Below, in pieces: positions 39,905-49,598 of a DNA stretch of 49,626 nt. A program made the translations under genes and the position numbers. Numbering within the stretch: the first letter of the stretch is position 1; each line of letters starts with the position of its first letter. The notes beneath the pieces were generated by a model, which searched no databases, had not been told where the DNA came from, and saw nothing but the letters and a program-made list of their open reading frames with translations. Origin of the DNA: Paenimyroides marinum (GTDB taxonomy: Bacteria > Bacteroidota > Bacteroidia > Flavobacteriales > Flavobacteriaceae); NCBI RefSeq assembly GCF_900108395.1, contig NZ_FNXE01000025.1, forward strand, positions 1-49,626, written 5' to 3'.

Positions 39905-42754
39905 TTAAGCTTCCATATAAGCTTCCATAGGTGCACAAGAACAAACAAGGTTTCTGTCGCCATACGCATCGTCAACTCTGCGTACGCTTGGCCAGAATTT
40001 GTTTTCTGCTACATATTCTAACGGATACGCTGCTTTTTCACGAGAATATGGTTGTTCCCAAGTTTCGGCAGTTAACATAGCTAACGTATGCGGTGCGTTT
40101 TTCAATACGTTATTGGTATCTTCTGCTGTTACCGCTTCAATTTCTTTACGAATTGAAAGCATCGCATCACAAAAACGATCTAATTCTGCTACGTCTTCCG
40201 ATTCGGTTGGTTCAATCATTAATGTTCCTGCAACCGGGAAAGAAACCGTAGGTGCGTGGAAACCGTAATCCATTAAACGTTTTGCAATATCGGTAACTTC
40301 AATACCTTTTGCTTTAAACATACGGCAATCGATAATCATCTCGTGAGCCGCACGTCCGCGTTCTCCTGAATACAATACGTCGTAACCTTCGCTTAAACGC
40401 GCTTTCATATAGTTCGCATTTAAGATAGCTGTCATGGTAGATTGTTTCAAACCATCGGCACCTAACATAGAGATATATCCGTAAGAAATCAAACAAACCA
40501 AAGCCGAACCGTATGGAGCTGCCGAAATTGCCGTGATTGCGTTATCGCCACCCACTTTAATAACAGGATTTGTTGGTAAAAACGGTACTAAATGTTGAGC
40601 CACACAGATTGGACCAACACCAGGACCACCACCACCGTGAGGAATAGCAAAGGTTTTGTGTAAGTTTAAGTGACAAACATCGGCACCAATTCTCGCAGGA
40701 TTTGTCAAGCCAACCTGTGCGTTCATATTGGCACCATCCATATAAACTTGTCCGCCGTTTGCGTGGATCAAATCAGTAATTTCAATGATCGATGATTCGT
40801 AAACACCGTGAGTAGAAGGGTAAGTAATCATTACACAAGATAAATTGTCTTTATGTAATTCTGCTTTTGCTCTTAAATCTTCCACATCAATATTTCCTTC
40901 TGCTGTTGTTTTGGTAACAACCACTTTCATACCCGCCATTGCTGCCGATGCAGGGTTTGTTCCGTGAGCCGAAGCAGGAATCAATGCAATGTTTCTGTGC
41001 CCTTCGCCACGAGATTCATGATATGCGCGAATAACCATTAAACCGGCATATTCACCTTGGGCACCAGAGTTTGGCTGTAACGTAGTTCCTGCAAAACCGG
41101 TAATTACATTTAATTGTTGCTCTAATTTATGCAACATGGTTAAATATCCTTTGGTTTGATCTGCCGGAGCAAAAGGGTGGATGTTGTTCCAGTTAGGGTT
41201 GCTTAAAGGCAACATTTCTGCTGCTGCATTCAACTTCATGGTACAAGACCCCAATGAAATCATTGAATGATTTAAAGAAAGGTCTTTACGCTCTAATTTT
41301 TTGATGTAACGCATCAATTGTGATTCTGAATGATATGTATTGAATACATCGTGTTCTAAGAATGTTGAAGTTCTTTCTAATTTAACCGGAATTAAAGCCT
41401 CTTGAGAAAATTCGGTAATCGCCTCGAATGATTTTCCTGCAACTTCAGCAAAAATAGAAATGACCGAATTAACATCTGCTAAAGAAATCGTTTCGTTTAC
41501 AGAAATTGAAACAGTATTTGCATCAACATAATAAAAGTTAAATTCTTTAGCTTCGGCAATGGCTTTTACTTTAGCAGCATCGGTTTTTACTAAAATGGTA
41601 TCGAAATAAGAATCGTTTAATTGTTCAAAACCTAACTTCGTTAATTCGGTTTCGATAGTAACCGCTTTAGCGTGTGCTTCGTTTGCAATGCGACGTAAAC
41701 CTTGTGGTCCGTGATACACAGCGTACATACCTGCCATAACAGCCAATAAAACCTGTGCGGTACAAATGTTCGAAGTCGCTTTTTCACGTTTAATGTGTTG
41801 CTCGCGTGTTTGCAATGCCATACGCAAAGCACGGTTGCCGTTCGCATCCTGAGAAACCCCAATGATACGGCCCGGCATAGAACGTTTGTATTCTTCTTTT
41901 GTAGCGAAGAAACCAGCGTGTGGTCCGCCAAAGCCTAACGGAATACCAAAACGTTGTGTGGTTCCTACTACCACATCGGCACCCATTTCTCCTGGAGATT
42001 TTAAACGCACTAATGATAAAATGTCAGCGGCAACTGCTACTGTAATACTTTTTGAGTGTGCTTGATTAATGAAAGTTTCATAATCAAAAACTTGTCCGTA
42101 TTTACCCGGATATTGTAAAATAGCACCAAAGAATTCTTCAGAGAAATTGAAAGTTTCGTGGTTTCCTACAACTAATTCAACACCAATTGGCGTAGAACGT
42201 GTTTGTAATACTGATAAAGTCTGAGGTAGAATTTCTTCAGAAACGAAGAATTTATTTACATTATTTTTCTTTTGATCTCTTGTACGGACATCAAACAACA
42301 ATGCCATAGCTTCGGCAGCTGCGGTAGATTCGTCTAACAAAGAAGCATTTGCAATTTCCATTCCTGTTAATTCAATAACCGTTGTCTGGAAATTTAATAA
42401 AGCTTCTAAACGCCCTTGTGCAATTTCAGCCTGATAAGGCGTGTAAGCAGTGTACCAGCCCGGGTTTTCAAAAATGTTTCGTTGGATTACCGCCGGAACG
42501 ATTGCCTCGTTATATCCTAAACCAATCATTGATTTGAATACTTTGTTTTGTGCACCTAAAGCGGTTGCGTGTGCCAAATATTCGTATTCTGTCATTGCCG
42601 GATCTAAAACGATGTCTTTCTCTAAACGAATTTTGTCGGGAAAAGTTTCGTATAATAACTGATCCATATCTTTTACACCCACAGTATCAAACATGTGTTG
42701 TAAATCGGTTGCTCGCGGACCAATATGTCTTAAAGCAAAAGCGTTTGTTTTCAT
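39905..42754 (-). CDS. gcvP: Glycine decarboxylase (P-protein of the glycine cleavage system)
   Basis: Pyridoxal-phosphate enzyme that decarboxylates glycine and passes the aminomethyl group to the H-protein lipoyl arm. At 949 residues it is the full-length, single-chain form. The N-terminal half opens with FALRHIGPRATDLQHM and includes GLGYNEAIVPAVIQRNIFENPGW at its start region. The PLP lysine is in HLNLHKTFAIPHGGGGPGVG. Other conserved parts are SLGSCTMKLNAAAEM and QPNSGAQGEYAGLMVI. No gcvT or gcvH gene is adjacent and no glycine riboswitch is seen in the 191-base upstream gap, which otherwise holds a -7 box and the next gene's terminator. Confidence 0.97.
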   Translation of the reverse strand: MKTNAFALRHIGPRATDLQHMFDTVGVKDMDQLLYETFPDKIRLEKDIVLDPAMTEYEYLAHATALGAQNKVFKSMIGLGYNEAIVPAVIQRNIFENPGWYTAYTPYQAEIAQGRLEALLNFQTTVIELTGMEIANASLLDESTAAAEAMALLFDVRTRDQKKNNVNKFFVSEEILPQTLSVLQTRSTPIGVELVVGNHETFNFSEEFFGAILQYPGKYGQVFDYETFINQAHSKSITVAVAADILSLVRLKSPGEMGADVVVGTTQRFGIPLGFGGPHAGFFATKEEYKRSMPGRIIGVSQDANGNRALRMALQTREQHIKREKATSNICTAQVLLAVMAGMYAVYHGPQGLRRIANEAHAKAVTIETELTKLGFEQLNDSYFDTILVKTDAAKVKAIAEAKEFNFYYVDANTVSISVNETISLADVNSVISIFAEVAGKSFEAITEFSQEALIPVKLERTSTFLEHDVFNTYHSESQLMRYIKKLERKDLSLNHSMISLGSCTMKLNAAAEMLPLSNPNWNNIHPFAPADQTKGYLTMLHKLEQQLNVITGFAGTTLQPNSGAQGEYAGLMVIRAYHESRGEGHRNIALIPASAHGTNPASAAMAGMKVVVTKTTAEGNIDVEDLRAKAELHKDNLSCVMITYPSTHGVYESSIIEITDLIHANGGQVYMDGANMNAQVGLTNPARIGADVCHLNLHKTFAIPHGGGGPGVGPICVAQHLVPFLPTNPVIKVGGDNAITAISAAPYGSALVCLISYGYISMLGADGLKQSTMTAILNANYMKARLSEGYDVLYSGERGRAAHEMIIDCRMFKAKGIEVTDIAKRLMDYGFHAPTVSFPVAGTLMIEPTESEDVAELDRFCDAMLSIRKEIEAVTAEDTNNVLKNAPHTLAMLTAETWEQPYSREKAAYPLEYVAENKFWPSVRRVDDAYGDRNLVCSCAPMEAYMEA

Positions 42755-42792
42755 CTGCTGCTAATAAAAATTATAGTTGTGTTTAAAGCAAG

Positions 42793-42800
42793 CAAAAATA
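42793..42800 (-). promoter_or_regulatory. -7 box of gcvP
   Basis: On the minus strand TATTTTTG matches TAnnTTTG and lies 38 bp before the ATG at 42754. No -33 TTG at the usual spacing is seen. Confidence 0.5.
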
Positions 42801-42895
42801 CAACTAAAATTTGATTAATTTTATCGAAAATAAAAAATAAAGTTTGTGAACAGCAACAAGTTATGAAGCAATGAAGTAAGCATAATTTTAAAAAT

Positions 42896-42921
42896 AAAGC
42901 CGGTCCCTAAAGACCGGCTTT
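42896..42921 (-). terminator. Intrinsic terminator of the phosphoesterase gene
   Basis: AAAGCCGGTC (42896-42905) and GACCGGCTTT (42912-42921) form a perfect 10-bp stem; on the minus strand it is followed by a T-rich tract. It lies 24 bases beyond the stop at 42946. Confidence 0.9.
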
Positions 42922-42945
42922 AACACACGTAAAAATGAATAAAAC

Positions 42946-44511
42946 CTATTCGGTTATTTTAAATATTGTTTCGCCATAATGTACTTTTCCGTACATGTCA
43001 GTGGCTTTTACTTTAATGGTATGTTCGCCTGCATTAAGACTGGTTGGTAATTTTGCAGACCATAAATGCGTTGATGACATGGATTTTGATGGTCGGCGGC
43101 CTTTTACGGCTGTTTCTGAAACGTCCCATTTATAAAAAGTGCTTTCGTATGCCGGGTCACCTTCACTGGCGAATTTCATTTTTTCCCATTCACCACCGTC
43201 CACGCTGTATAAAACTTCGTTTTCAGACGATCCCATAAATACGTTGGCGTAAAATGAATGACGACTTTTTTCTGCTTTAAACACTTCTTTTGGTGCAAAT
43301 ACATTGATTTGATATGTTGCTGGTTTTCCTGCTACTTTGTAATCTACTTCATATTTGTTGCCGTTAAAGTGAATCAGTGCATAGCCTTTCGGTGTACCGT
43401 CACGCATGGTTGAAACAGGCACTCCCTGTTCGTTCATTTCGCCAGAATACCAATCGCCCGATGTGGTTCCTACATTGTATTCGTGATGCGGTTTTTCTTG
43501 TTTCCAACCTTTGTCTTTTCCGTAAAAAATTTGTTGCTGAATGTGTGTATGTGCAGAAAGAGATAAGGTATTCGGAAACTCTTTTAACAGCTCAAACAAG
43601 CGTTCGCGGTCAGTAGCTCTGAACCATTCGTTGTTATTATCTTCTAACGGAATATGGAAAGAAAGTACTACTAAATGATCTTTAGGTACAAACTTTAAAT
43701 CGTTTTCAATAAATTTTAACTGATCTTCGCGCAAACCACCCCAATAACTTTTGCCATCACGCGGATCGGGATACAATATGTTGTCTAAAATAATGAAGTG
43801 TACTTTTCCGTAATTGAACGAAAAATTATTCGGACCAAAATTTGATTCATAGGTTTCGTCAGAAAGTTCGTCTGTTTTTGCATCGTAATTCATATCGTGG
43901 TTTCCCATTACATTGTACCATGGCAAGCCAATTTGCTTTATGGCATTTTTATAATCCGGATGCAATGATAAATCGTCTCCCACCAAATCACCTAAACTGA
44001 TACCAAAAACAGCTTTGCTTTTATCTATTTCGTTAACAACGCCGGTGATGAAATACTGAACTTCTTCTTTGGTATAAGCTTGCGGGTCACCAAAAGTGAA
44101 AGCTGTAAACTGAGAAGATTCTTTAGACGAAACCAAAGCAAAATTTAATGATTTAGGTAATTTACCAGATGGTTGAACGCCCGGATATTTACTTTGTGGC
44201 GAGCCTTGCGGTTTATGCAGATAGTAGAATTTTGGTAGGTTGTAATTATCTAAATGAAACTGATAACCCGATGGTTTAATCACAAATATTGGAGAATCGT
44301 TGGTAACATCTAATTCGTAATTTCCGTTTTTATCGGTTGGTATCACATCTATTCCGTTACTTACCAAAACATTTGCAAGTCCTTTTTCTTTTTTGTCTTT
44401 TTTACCATTATTGTTTACATCTTCATAAACAATTCCTTTTACTTTTTCTTGTGCGTGTGCAATACTTGTTAAAGCTAAAAGAACAAATGAAGCACAAAAT
44501 AATTTTTTCAT
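42946..44511 (-). CDS. Exported calcineurin-like phosphoesterase
   Basis: A 521-residue metallophosphoesterase with a Sec signal peptide (MKKLFCASFVLLALTSIAHAQ). An N-terminal SdrD/B-like beta domain (KGIVYEDVNNNGKKDKKEKGLANVLV, about 24-90, with a calcium-type DxNxNGxxD loop) comes first. The phosphoesterase core follows: FTFGDPQAY, GISLGDLVGDD (GD), YNVMGNHDMNYD (GNHD), LVVLSFHIP, and LSLSAHTHIQQQ (GHTH-like, with Ala for Gly). A C-terminal beta domain specific to this group closes it. ATG 44511 is used because an upstream ATG at 44538 overlaps the predicted promoter. It is divergent from a SusC/SusD pair. The substrate is unknown, probably an organic phosphate. Confidence 0.9.
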   Translation of the reverse strand: MKKLFCASFVLLALTSIAHAQEKVKGIVYEDVNNNGKKDKKEKGLANVLVSNGIDVIPTDKNGNYELDVTNDSPIFVIKPSGYQFHLDNYNLPKFYYLHKPQGSPQSKYPGVQPSGKLPKSLNFALVSSKESSQFTAFTFGDPQAYTKEEVQYFITGVVNEIDKSKAVFGISLGDLVGDDLSLHPDYKNAIKQIGLPWYNVMGNHDMNYDAKTDELSDETYESNFGPNNFSFNYGKVHFIILDNILYPDPRDGKSYWGGLREDQLKFIENDLKFVPKDHLVVLSFHIPLEDNNNEWFRATDRERLFELLKEFPNTLSLSAHTHIQQQIFYGKDKGWKQEKPHHEYNVGTTSGDWYSGEMNEQGVPVSTMRDGTPKGYALIHFNGNKYEVDYKVAGKPATYQINVFAPKEVFKAEKSRHSFYANVFMGSSENEVLYSVDGGEWEKMKFASEGDPAYESTFYKWDVSETAVKGRRPSKSMSSTHLWSAKLPTSLNAGEHTIKVKATDMYGKVHYGETIFKITE

Positions 44512-44535
44512 AGTTGTATAAAAATTTGTTGTTTG

Positions 44536-44565
44536 CAAAAGAACTGCACACGGTCAACTTTTCAA
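44536..44565 (-). promoter_or_regulatory. -33/-7 promoter of the phosphoesterase gene
   Basis: On the minus strand TTG (44565-44563) is followed after exactly 19 bases by TTCTTTTG (44543-44536), a TAnnTTTG match with one mismatch. The predicted start is about 18 bp before the ATG at 44511. The remaining divergent gap up to 44767 shows no clear -7 box toward susC. Confidence 0.55.
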
Positions 44566-44767
44566 ATTTTCTGCATTTAAGAAATTATTAATAAAAATCT
44601 GCTGTGCTGTGTTTTTCGTAACACTTGGTACACATTTAAATAAATTTTTGTTAACCACAGCAAATACGGGGCTTTCAAAAAATCAAACGTACTTTGTTGT
44701 GCTTAAAAAACAAACACATTAACCATTTTAATCAACAAAATTTAACTAATCTTTAGTAAAAGAAGAA

Positions 44768-47700
44768 ATGAAAAAAAATCCGCGTACGGCAGCTCATTTT
44801 CTAAAAATGATGTTATTTGCCTCGGCAACATTAAGTACATCGTACATTTGGTCATCGCCCACCCATTCACAAAATGTTATTGCATTACAACAAACAGGTA
44901 AAATTATTACAGGAAAGGTTGTAGATAAAAATAATCAACCGTTAGAAGGAGTAACAGTTTATGTGAAAGGGGCAGATTACGGTACAGAAACAAACGCATC
45001 GGGAGTGTTTGAATTGGAAGTTCCTGAAAACGCCACTCTGGTTTTTTCTTATTTAGGATATTCCGATGTAACACAGACCATTACTGGTGCTAATTTTCTA
45101 AACATTGTTCTTCATGAAGATACAGAAGGACAATTAGATGAAATTGTAATTACAGCACTTGGAATTGCCCGTGAAGAAAAGCAATTGGGCTATTCACAAC
45201 AAAAACTTTCAAATGAAACCTTCACTGATGCCCGTTCGAACAACTGGGTAGATAACATGAAAGGAAAAGTTCCGGGAATGAGTTTTACTTCGTCAAGCTC
45301 AGGACCAATGGGATCTACACAAGTGGTTTTACGTGGAAACCGTTCGGTTGATTCTAACAAAAACGGAGCATTAATCGTGGTAGATGGTATCCCAATTAAT
45401 TCCGGAATGTCTTCTTCGGGCGAAGGAAACGGTTATTTATCATCAGATTCTCCGGTAGATTTTGGTAACGGTATGTCAGACATCAATCCGGAAGATATCG
45501 AATCGGTAACGGTTCTGAAAGGAGCAGGGGCAACGGCTTTGTATGGATCTCGTGCTGCTAACGGAGCGATTATGATTACCACAAAATCAGGTAAAAAAAA
45601 TCAAGGATTAGGAATTACCTTTAATTCAAATCTAAGTGTTGATGTTATTCAACGCTGGCCCGATTGGCAAACGCAGTACGGTTCGGGTACAGGAAAAGTT
45701 TTTAACACCAATGGCGAACTGTATTATTCTTATCAGGCAAGTGAAGACGGTGCGGCCACTCAAAGTAATTTAGGTTTTGGTCCGCGTTTTAACGGACAGT
45801 ATTATTATCAGTACGATCCCGCAACAGGAACTATGGGTACCCAACGTACGCTTTGGCAAAATTACGACAATGCCCGCAAAGGTTTCTGGAGAACCGGAAC
45901 CACATTAACCAACAGTTTGTCTTTCGCGGCCGGTAATGATAAAGGCTCTATGCGTGCATCGGTAACTTATTCTGATAACGAATGGATCATGCCTAATACG
46001 GGGTTTGAACGCGTAGCAATATCAACCAAAGGAGATTACGAGATAGCTAAAGGCATTAAATTAAATTCTACAATGAATTACTACAACCGCAGCAGCGGTA
46101 ATCTGCCTTCAACAGGATATAACAACCATACCATATCATACTTTATGATTCTTACCAATGCCAATAACAATATAGACTGGTATCGAAAAATGTGGTTAGA
46201 TGAAGGAAAAACCCAATTAAATAGTCCGTTTAGTACGTATTTGGACAACCCTTTTGCTTTGGTAAACGAGGTAATTAACAGTGCCAACAGTGACACTTTT
46301 ACAGGGAATTTAAGTTTAGACATAGATTTTTCTAAGAATTTAAAATTAATGATGCGCTCGGGAATCAACTCTCAAAACGAATTCAGAGAATTAAAACGTC
46401 CGTACGATTTAGTGAAATTTGCTACGGGATATTATGAGCGTCAAATGATTAAATCTCAGGAAATCAACACCGATTTCTTATTGACTTATAAAGGCAATGA
46501 AACCGATCATTTTAATTACAGCTTATCTGCCGGAGGAAATATTATGAGCAATAAATACCGCCGTATGGACGCCTCTGCAAACGGTTTAGCAGTGCCTGAT
46601 GTGTATAAATTATCAAACGCCAGCAGTAATGTTTATACAGAATCGGCAGATGCAAATAAAAAGGTAAACAGTATATATGCTTTAGGATCATTCTCTTACC
46701 GTAATTTGTTATTCTTGGATCTTACTGCGCGTAATGACTGGTCATCTACCTTGCCACAAGGAAACAATAGTTATTTCTACCCTTCGGCAAACTTGAGTTT
46801 TATTTTAAGCGATGCCGTGGCAACGCCTCTTTGGATTGATTTTACCAAATTGCGTGCATCTTGGGCACAGGTAGGTAACGATTCACAACCTTACATTATA
46901 AGCAAGTATTACGACAACAGTCCGTTTGTGGGATCAGCCATTACAGATAATCAATTGTTTAATGCTGATTTAAAACCAGAAGAAACTACTTCAACAGAAT
47001 TTGGTATCGATGCCCGTTTGTTTGGAGATCGTTTAGGGTTTGATGTTGCTTACTACAATACCGTATCAGACAACCAGATTTTGAGTGTACCGTTAGATTA
47101 TGCCACAGGATATTCAAGTCAGTACATTAATGCAGGTAAAGTTCAAAACCGCGGTATCGAAGCAATGTTATATTTTTCGCCCATTAAAACAAATAATTTT
47201 CAGTGGAAAACCACTTTTACGTACGCTAAAAACAAAAACGAAATCTTAGAACTGGCAGCGGGTATTGAAGGAGGAGAAGAGCAGGTATTGGCAACATCGG
47301 GTACCGTGTCAATTATTGGTAAAGTAGGTGGTTCTACCGGAGATATGTACGGTTACGGATTTGTTCGTAACGAAGAAGGCAAAATTATTTACGATGCCAA
47401 TACAGGTTTGCCTGTTCGCCCAACAGAAGAAACCTATCAAGGAAACGCGTATGCCGATTGGAAAGGCGGATGGATGAATAGTTTTACTTATAAAGGCTGG
47501 AGCTTAGGTGTTACTTTAGACGGATCTTTTGGCGGAAAATTATATTCGCAATCATACCACAAAATGATGGAGCACGGGCACTTAAACGGATCATTACCTG
47601 GCCGAGAAGACGGTTACATTATTGGTGATGGCGTGGTACAAAATGCCGATGGTTCTTACTCGCCAAATACCAAAAAAGTAGCAGTACCCGATTATTATTC

Positions 47701-47989
47701 AGAATATTACCGCCGTGCCAATGTAGAAGCCAATACGTTTGATGCCACCTGGGTAAAACTTCGTGAGATCAGTATTTCTTACAGCTTCCCGAAATCGTTT
47801 TTAGAACGTCATAAATTAAAAGGATTAACAGTAAGCGCATTTGGCAGAAACCTTTACACATGGAGCGATTTCCCAATTTACGATCCTGAAACAGCAGCCT
47901 TAAACGGGGCAAATATGGTTCCCGGAGTTGAAATGGGGCAATTGCCATCGCCTGCAACTTATGGCTTTAATTTAAAAGTAAGTTTATAA
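44768..47989 (+). CDS. SusC/RagA-type TonB-dependent outer-membrane transporter
   Basis: A 1073-residue outer-membrane importer. After the signal region (to about 35), a carboxypeptidase-regulatory-like domain lies at about 45-115 (ITGKVVDKNNQPLEGVTVYVKG). A TonB-box-like segment near 122-131 (LDEIVITALG) follows, then the plug (VVLRGNRSV, IVVDGIPIN, LKGAGATALYGSRAANG) and a 22-strand barrel, ending in a hydrophobic strand (YGFNLKVSL). It would import a large substrate captured by the SusD-like lipoprotein encoded 98 bases downstream. Divergence from an exported phosphoesterase suggests a phosphorylated substrate, but this is inference. Confidence 0.95.
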   Translation: MKKNPRTAAHFLKMMLFASATLSTSYIWSSPTHSQNVIALQQTGKIITGKVVDKNNQPLEGVTVYVKGADYGTETNASGVFELEVPENATLVFSYLGYSDVTQTITGANFLNIVLHEDTEGQLDEIVITALGIAREEKQLGYSQQKLSNETFTDARSNNWVDNMKGKVPGMSFTSSSSGPMGSTQVVLRGNRSVDSNKNGALIVVDGIPINSGMSSSGEGNGYLSSDSPVDFGNGMSDINPEDIESVTVLKGAGATALYGSRAANGAIMITTKSGKKNQGLGITFNSNLSVDVIQRWPDWQTQYGSGTGKVFNTNGELYYSYQASEDGAATQSNLGFGPRFNGQYYYQYDPATGTMGTQRTLWQNYDNARKGFWRTGTTLTNSLSFAAGNDKGSMRASVTYSDNEWIMPNTGFERVAISTKGDYEIAKGIKLNSTMNYYNRSSGNLPSTGYNNHTISYFMILTNANNNIDWYRKMWLDEGKTQLNSPFSTYLDNPFALVNEVINSANSDTFTGNLSLDIDFSKNLKLMMRSGINSQNEFRELKRPYDLVKFATGYYERQMIKSQEINTDFLLTYKGNETDHFNYSLSAGGNIMSNKYRRMDASANGLAVPDVYKLSNASSNVYTESADANKKVNSIYALGSFSYRNLLFLDLTARNDWSSTLPQGNNSYFYPSANLSFILSDAVATPLWIDFTKLRASWAQVGNDSQPYIISKYYDNSPFVGSAITDNQLFNADLKPEETTSTEFGIDARLFGDRLGFDVAYYNTVSDNQILSVPLDYATGYSSQYINAGKVQNRGIEAMLYFSPIKTNNFQWKTTFTYAKNKNEILELAAGIEGGEEQVLATSGTVSIIGKVGGSTGDMYGYGFVRNEEGKIIYDANTGLPVRPTEETYQGNAYADWKGGWMNSFTYKGWSLGVTLDGSFGGKLYSQSYHKMMEHGHLNGSLPGREDGYIIGDGVVQNADGSYSPNTKKVAVPDYYSEYYRRANVEANTFDATWVKLREISISYSFPKSFLERHKLKGLTVSAFGRNLYTWSDFPIYDPETAALNGANMVPGVEMGQLPSPATYGFNLKVSL

Positions 47990-47993
47990 TATC

Positions 47994-48068
47994 ATGAAAT
48001 CGCCATGGACAAACGGTTTGTTACAAACAAACACCAATGATGATAATGCGATTCCATATAACCAATAA
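47994..48068 (+). CDS. Possible 24-codon ORF between susC and susD
   Basis: An ATG at 47994, four bases after the susC stop, opens 24 codons to a TAA at 48066-48068: it reads MKSPWTNGLLQTNTNDDNAI and ends PYNQ. No ribosome binding site or known family is seen. It overlaps a hairpin (see the repeat at 47998-48053). It may be chance in this 98-base gap, so confidence is low. Confidence 0.2.
   Translation: MKSPWTNGLLQTNTNDDNAIPYNQ
47998..48053. repeat. Nested inverted repeats between susC and susD
   Basis: Outer arms AATCGC (47998-48003) and GCGATT (48048-48053) enclose an inner hairpin GTTTGTT (48016-48022) / AACAAAC (48026-48032). The structure could stabilise or separate the susC and susD transcripts, but there is no T-tract for termination. 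Confidence 0.4.
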
Positions 48069-48087
48069 AAAAAATAAATAGATATAT

Positions 48088-49542
48088 ATGAAAAAAATAA
48101 AACACAACATATTAGCATTCATAGCAGCTGCCACATTATACAACTGTACTGCAGAATTTGAAGAAATCAACACCGATCCCAACCGATTAGAAACCATTAG
48201 TCCGGCATCGTTGTTAAATCCTGTTTTATATGGGTTAACCAATCACAACTCTTATTCGGCGTGGCATCACCGCACCGCACATTTTATGCAGGGTATTGTA
48301 CCTTATCCTTCTAACGATGCCTTGGGGTATCACCGTTACTGGGTTACCGATGCTATTGGACAAACCATGTGGAACAACCATTACCGCTGGTTAAAAAATA
48401 TTGATGAAATGGAAAAAGCTTCTGTTACAGCAGGCGATGTAAATTATCAGGCAATTGCCCTTACCTTAAAAGCGTGGAGTTTTGCGAACCTTACCGATGT
48501 TTTTGGCGACATTCCGTTTGAAGAAGCATTAAAAGGTGACGAAGGTATTGTAAAACCAAAATTCCAACGCCAACAAGTAATTTACAAAGCTGTTTTAGAA
48601 TATCTGGAACAAGCGAATAGTTTGTACGATACATCTAAAACCTTGATTTATGCACCTGATTTATTATACGGAGAACGAATTACAGCTGTTGCAAATTGGC
48701 AAAAACTCACCAATTCATTGCATTTGCGTATGTTGTTGCGTTTAAGCGATGTACAATCGGCAGAGTCAATAGCAAAAATAAACACCATTTTAAACAATCC
48801 GGCAACCTATCCTGTTTTTGAATCATCTGCAGATGATGCCATTTTGATCAATACCGGTATAGCACCAAATACCACACCTTGGCCACGTATTCAAGATTAT
48901 GCTGCAGGCGATAAAAGACTTTCTACCTTTTTTGTAGATCAGTTACTGGAATGGAACGATCCGCGTTTACCGTTTTGGGCAACACAGGCAACCAATTTGC
49001 AGAAGGAACCTATTGGTTATAAAGGGATTGACTCAGGTTACTCGTTTGAAAGCAATATTGATTATACTCCATCCGCTCCGAATGATAATACAGCCAAGGC
49101 TCCAATGAAAAATATCATTATGACGTATGCGGAAATTGAATTTATAAAAGCGGAACTGGCTTTTAAAGGATTGATTGCCGGAGATGCTGAAACCCATTTT
49201 AAAAAGGGCACCGAAGCTGCTATGGCTATTTGGAATATTGATATGCCGGCAGACTATTTCAGCAATGAAAAAACAGCATATAACAATACTTTAGAGCAAA
49301 TCATGTTACAAAAGTATTTTGCTTTGTATTTCACCGATAACCAACAATGGTTAGAATACAACAGAACAGGATATCCTGATTTGCCAAAACATCCTGATCT
49401 TTTCAACGATGGAAAAATGCCGGTGCGTTATCCGTATCCACAAGATGTTAAACGCCAGAATACCGAGAATTACCTTGATGCCGTGAACAATATGGGCGGC
49501 CCTGATGATATAAACACACGTGTTTGGTGGGATATAAAATAA
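48088..49542 (+). CDS. SusD/RagB-like substrate-binding lipoprotein
   Basis: A 484-residue surface lipoprotein of the SusD-like_2 type. The signal MKKIKHNILAFIAAATLYNC ends in the lipobox cysteine (20). The mature start FEEINTDPNRLETISPASLL is typical of this branch, as is YQAIALTLKAWSFANLTDVFGDIPF, a TPR-like helix region, followed by the ITAVANWQKLTNSLHLRMLLR and late YAEIEFIKAELAF segments. It would cap the SusC barrel and deliver ligand to it. SusD-like_2 proteins are often found outside carbohydrate loci. A terminator lies at the window's end. Confidence 0.93.
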   Translation: MKKIKHNILAFIAAATLYNCTAEFEEINTDPNRLETISPASLLNPVLYGLTNHNSYSAWHHRTAHFMQGIVPYPSNDALGYHRYWVTDAIGQTMWNNHYRWLKNIDEMEKASVTAGDVNYQAIALTLKAWSFANLTDVFGDIPFEEALKGDEGIVKPKFQRQQVIYKAVLEYLEQANSLYDTSKTLIYAPDLLYGERITAVANWQKLTNSLHLRMLLRLSDVQSAESIAKINTILNNPATYPVFESSADDAILINTGIAPNTTPWPRIQDYAAGDKRLSTFFVDQLLEWNDPRLPFWATQATNLQKEPIGYKGIDSGYSFESNIDYTPSAPNDNTAKAPMKNIIMTYAEIEFIKAELAFKGLIAGDAETHFKKGTEAAMAIWNIDMPADYFSNEKTAYNNTLEQIMLQKYFALYFTDNQQWLEYNRTGYPDLPKHPDLFNDGKMPVRYPYPQDVKRQNTENYLDAVNNMGGPDDINTRVWWDIK

Positions 49543-49598
49543 CGAATGCTAATTTTAATATTTCTAAAGAGGCTGTCTAAAAAGTCACAAAACGCAAA

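Noticed and set aside
42755..42945. Glycine riboswitch before gcvP
   Set aside because: No recognisable tandem glycine aptamer; the gap holds a -7 box and the neighbouring gene's terminator only.
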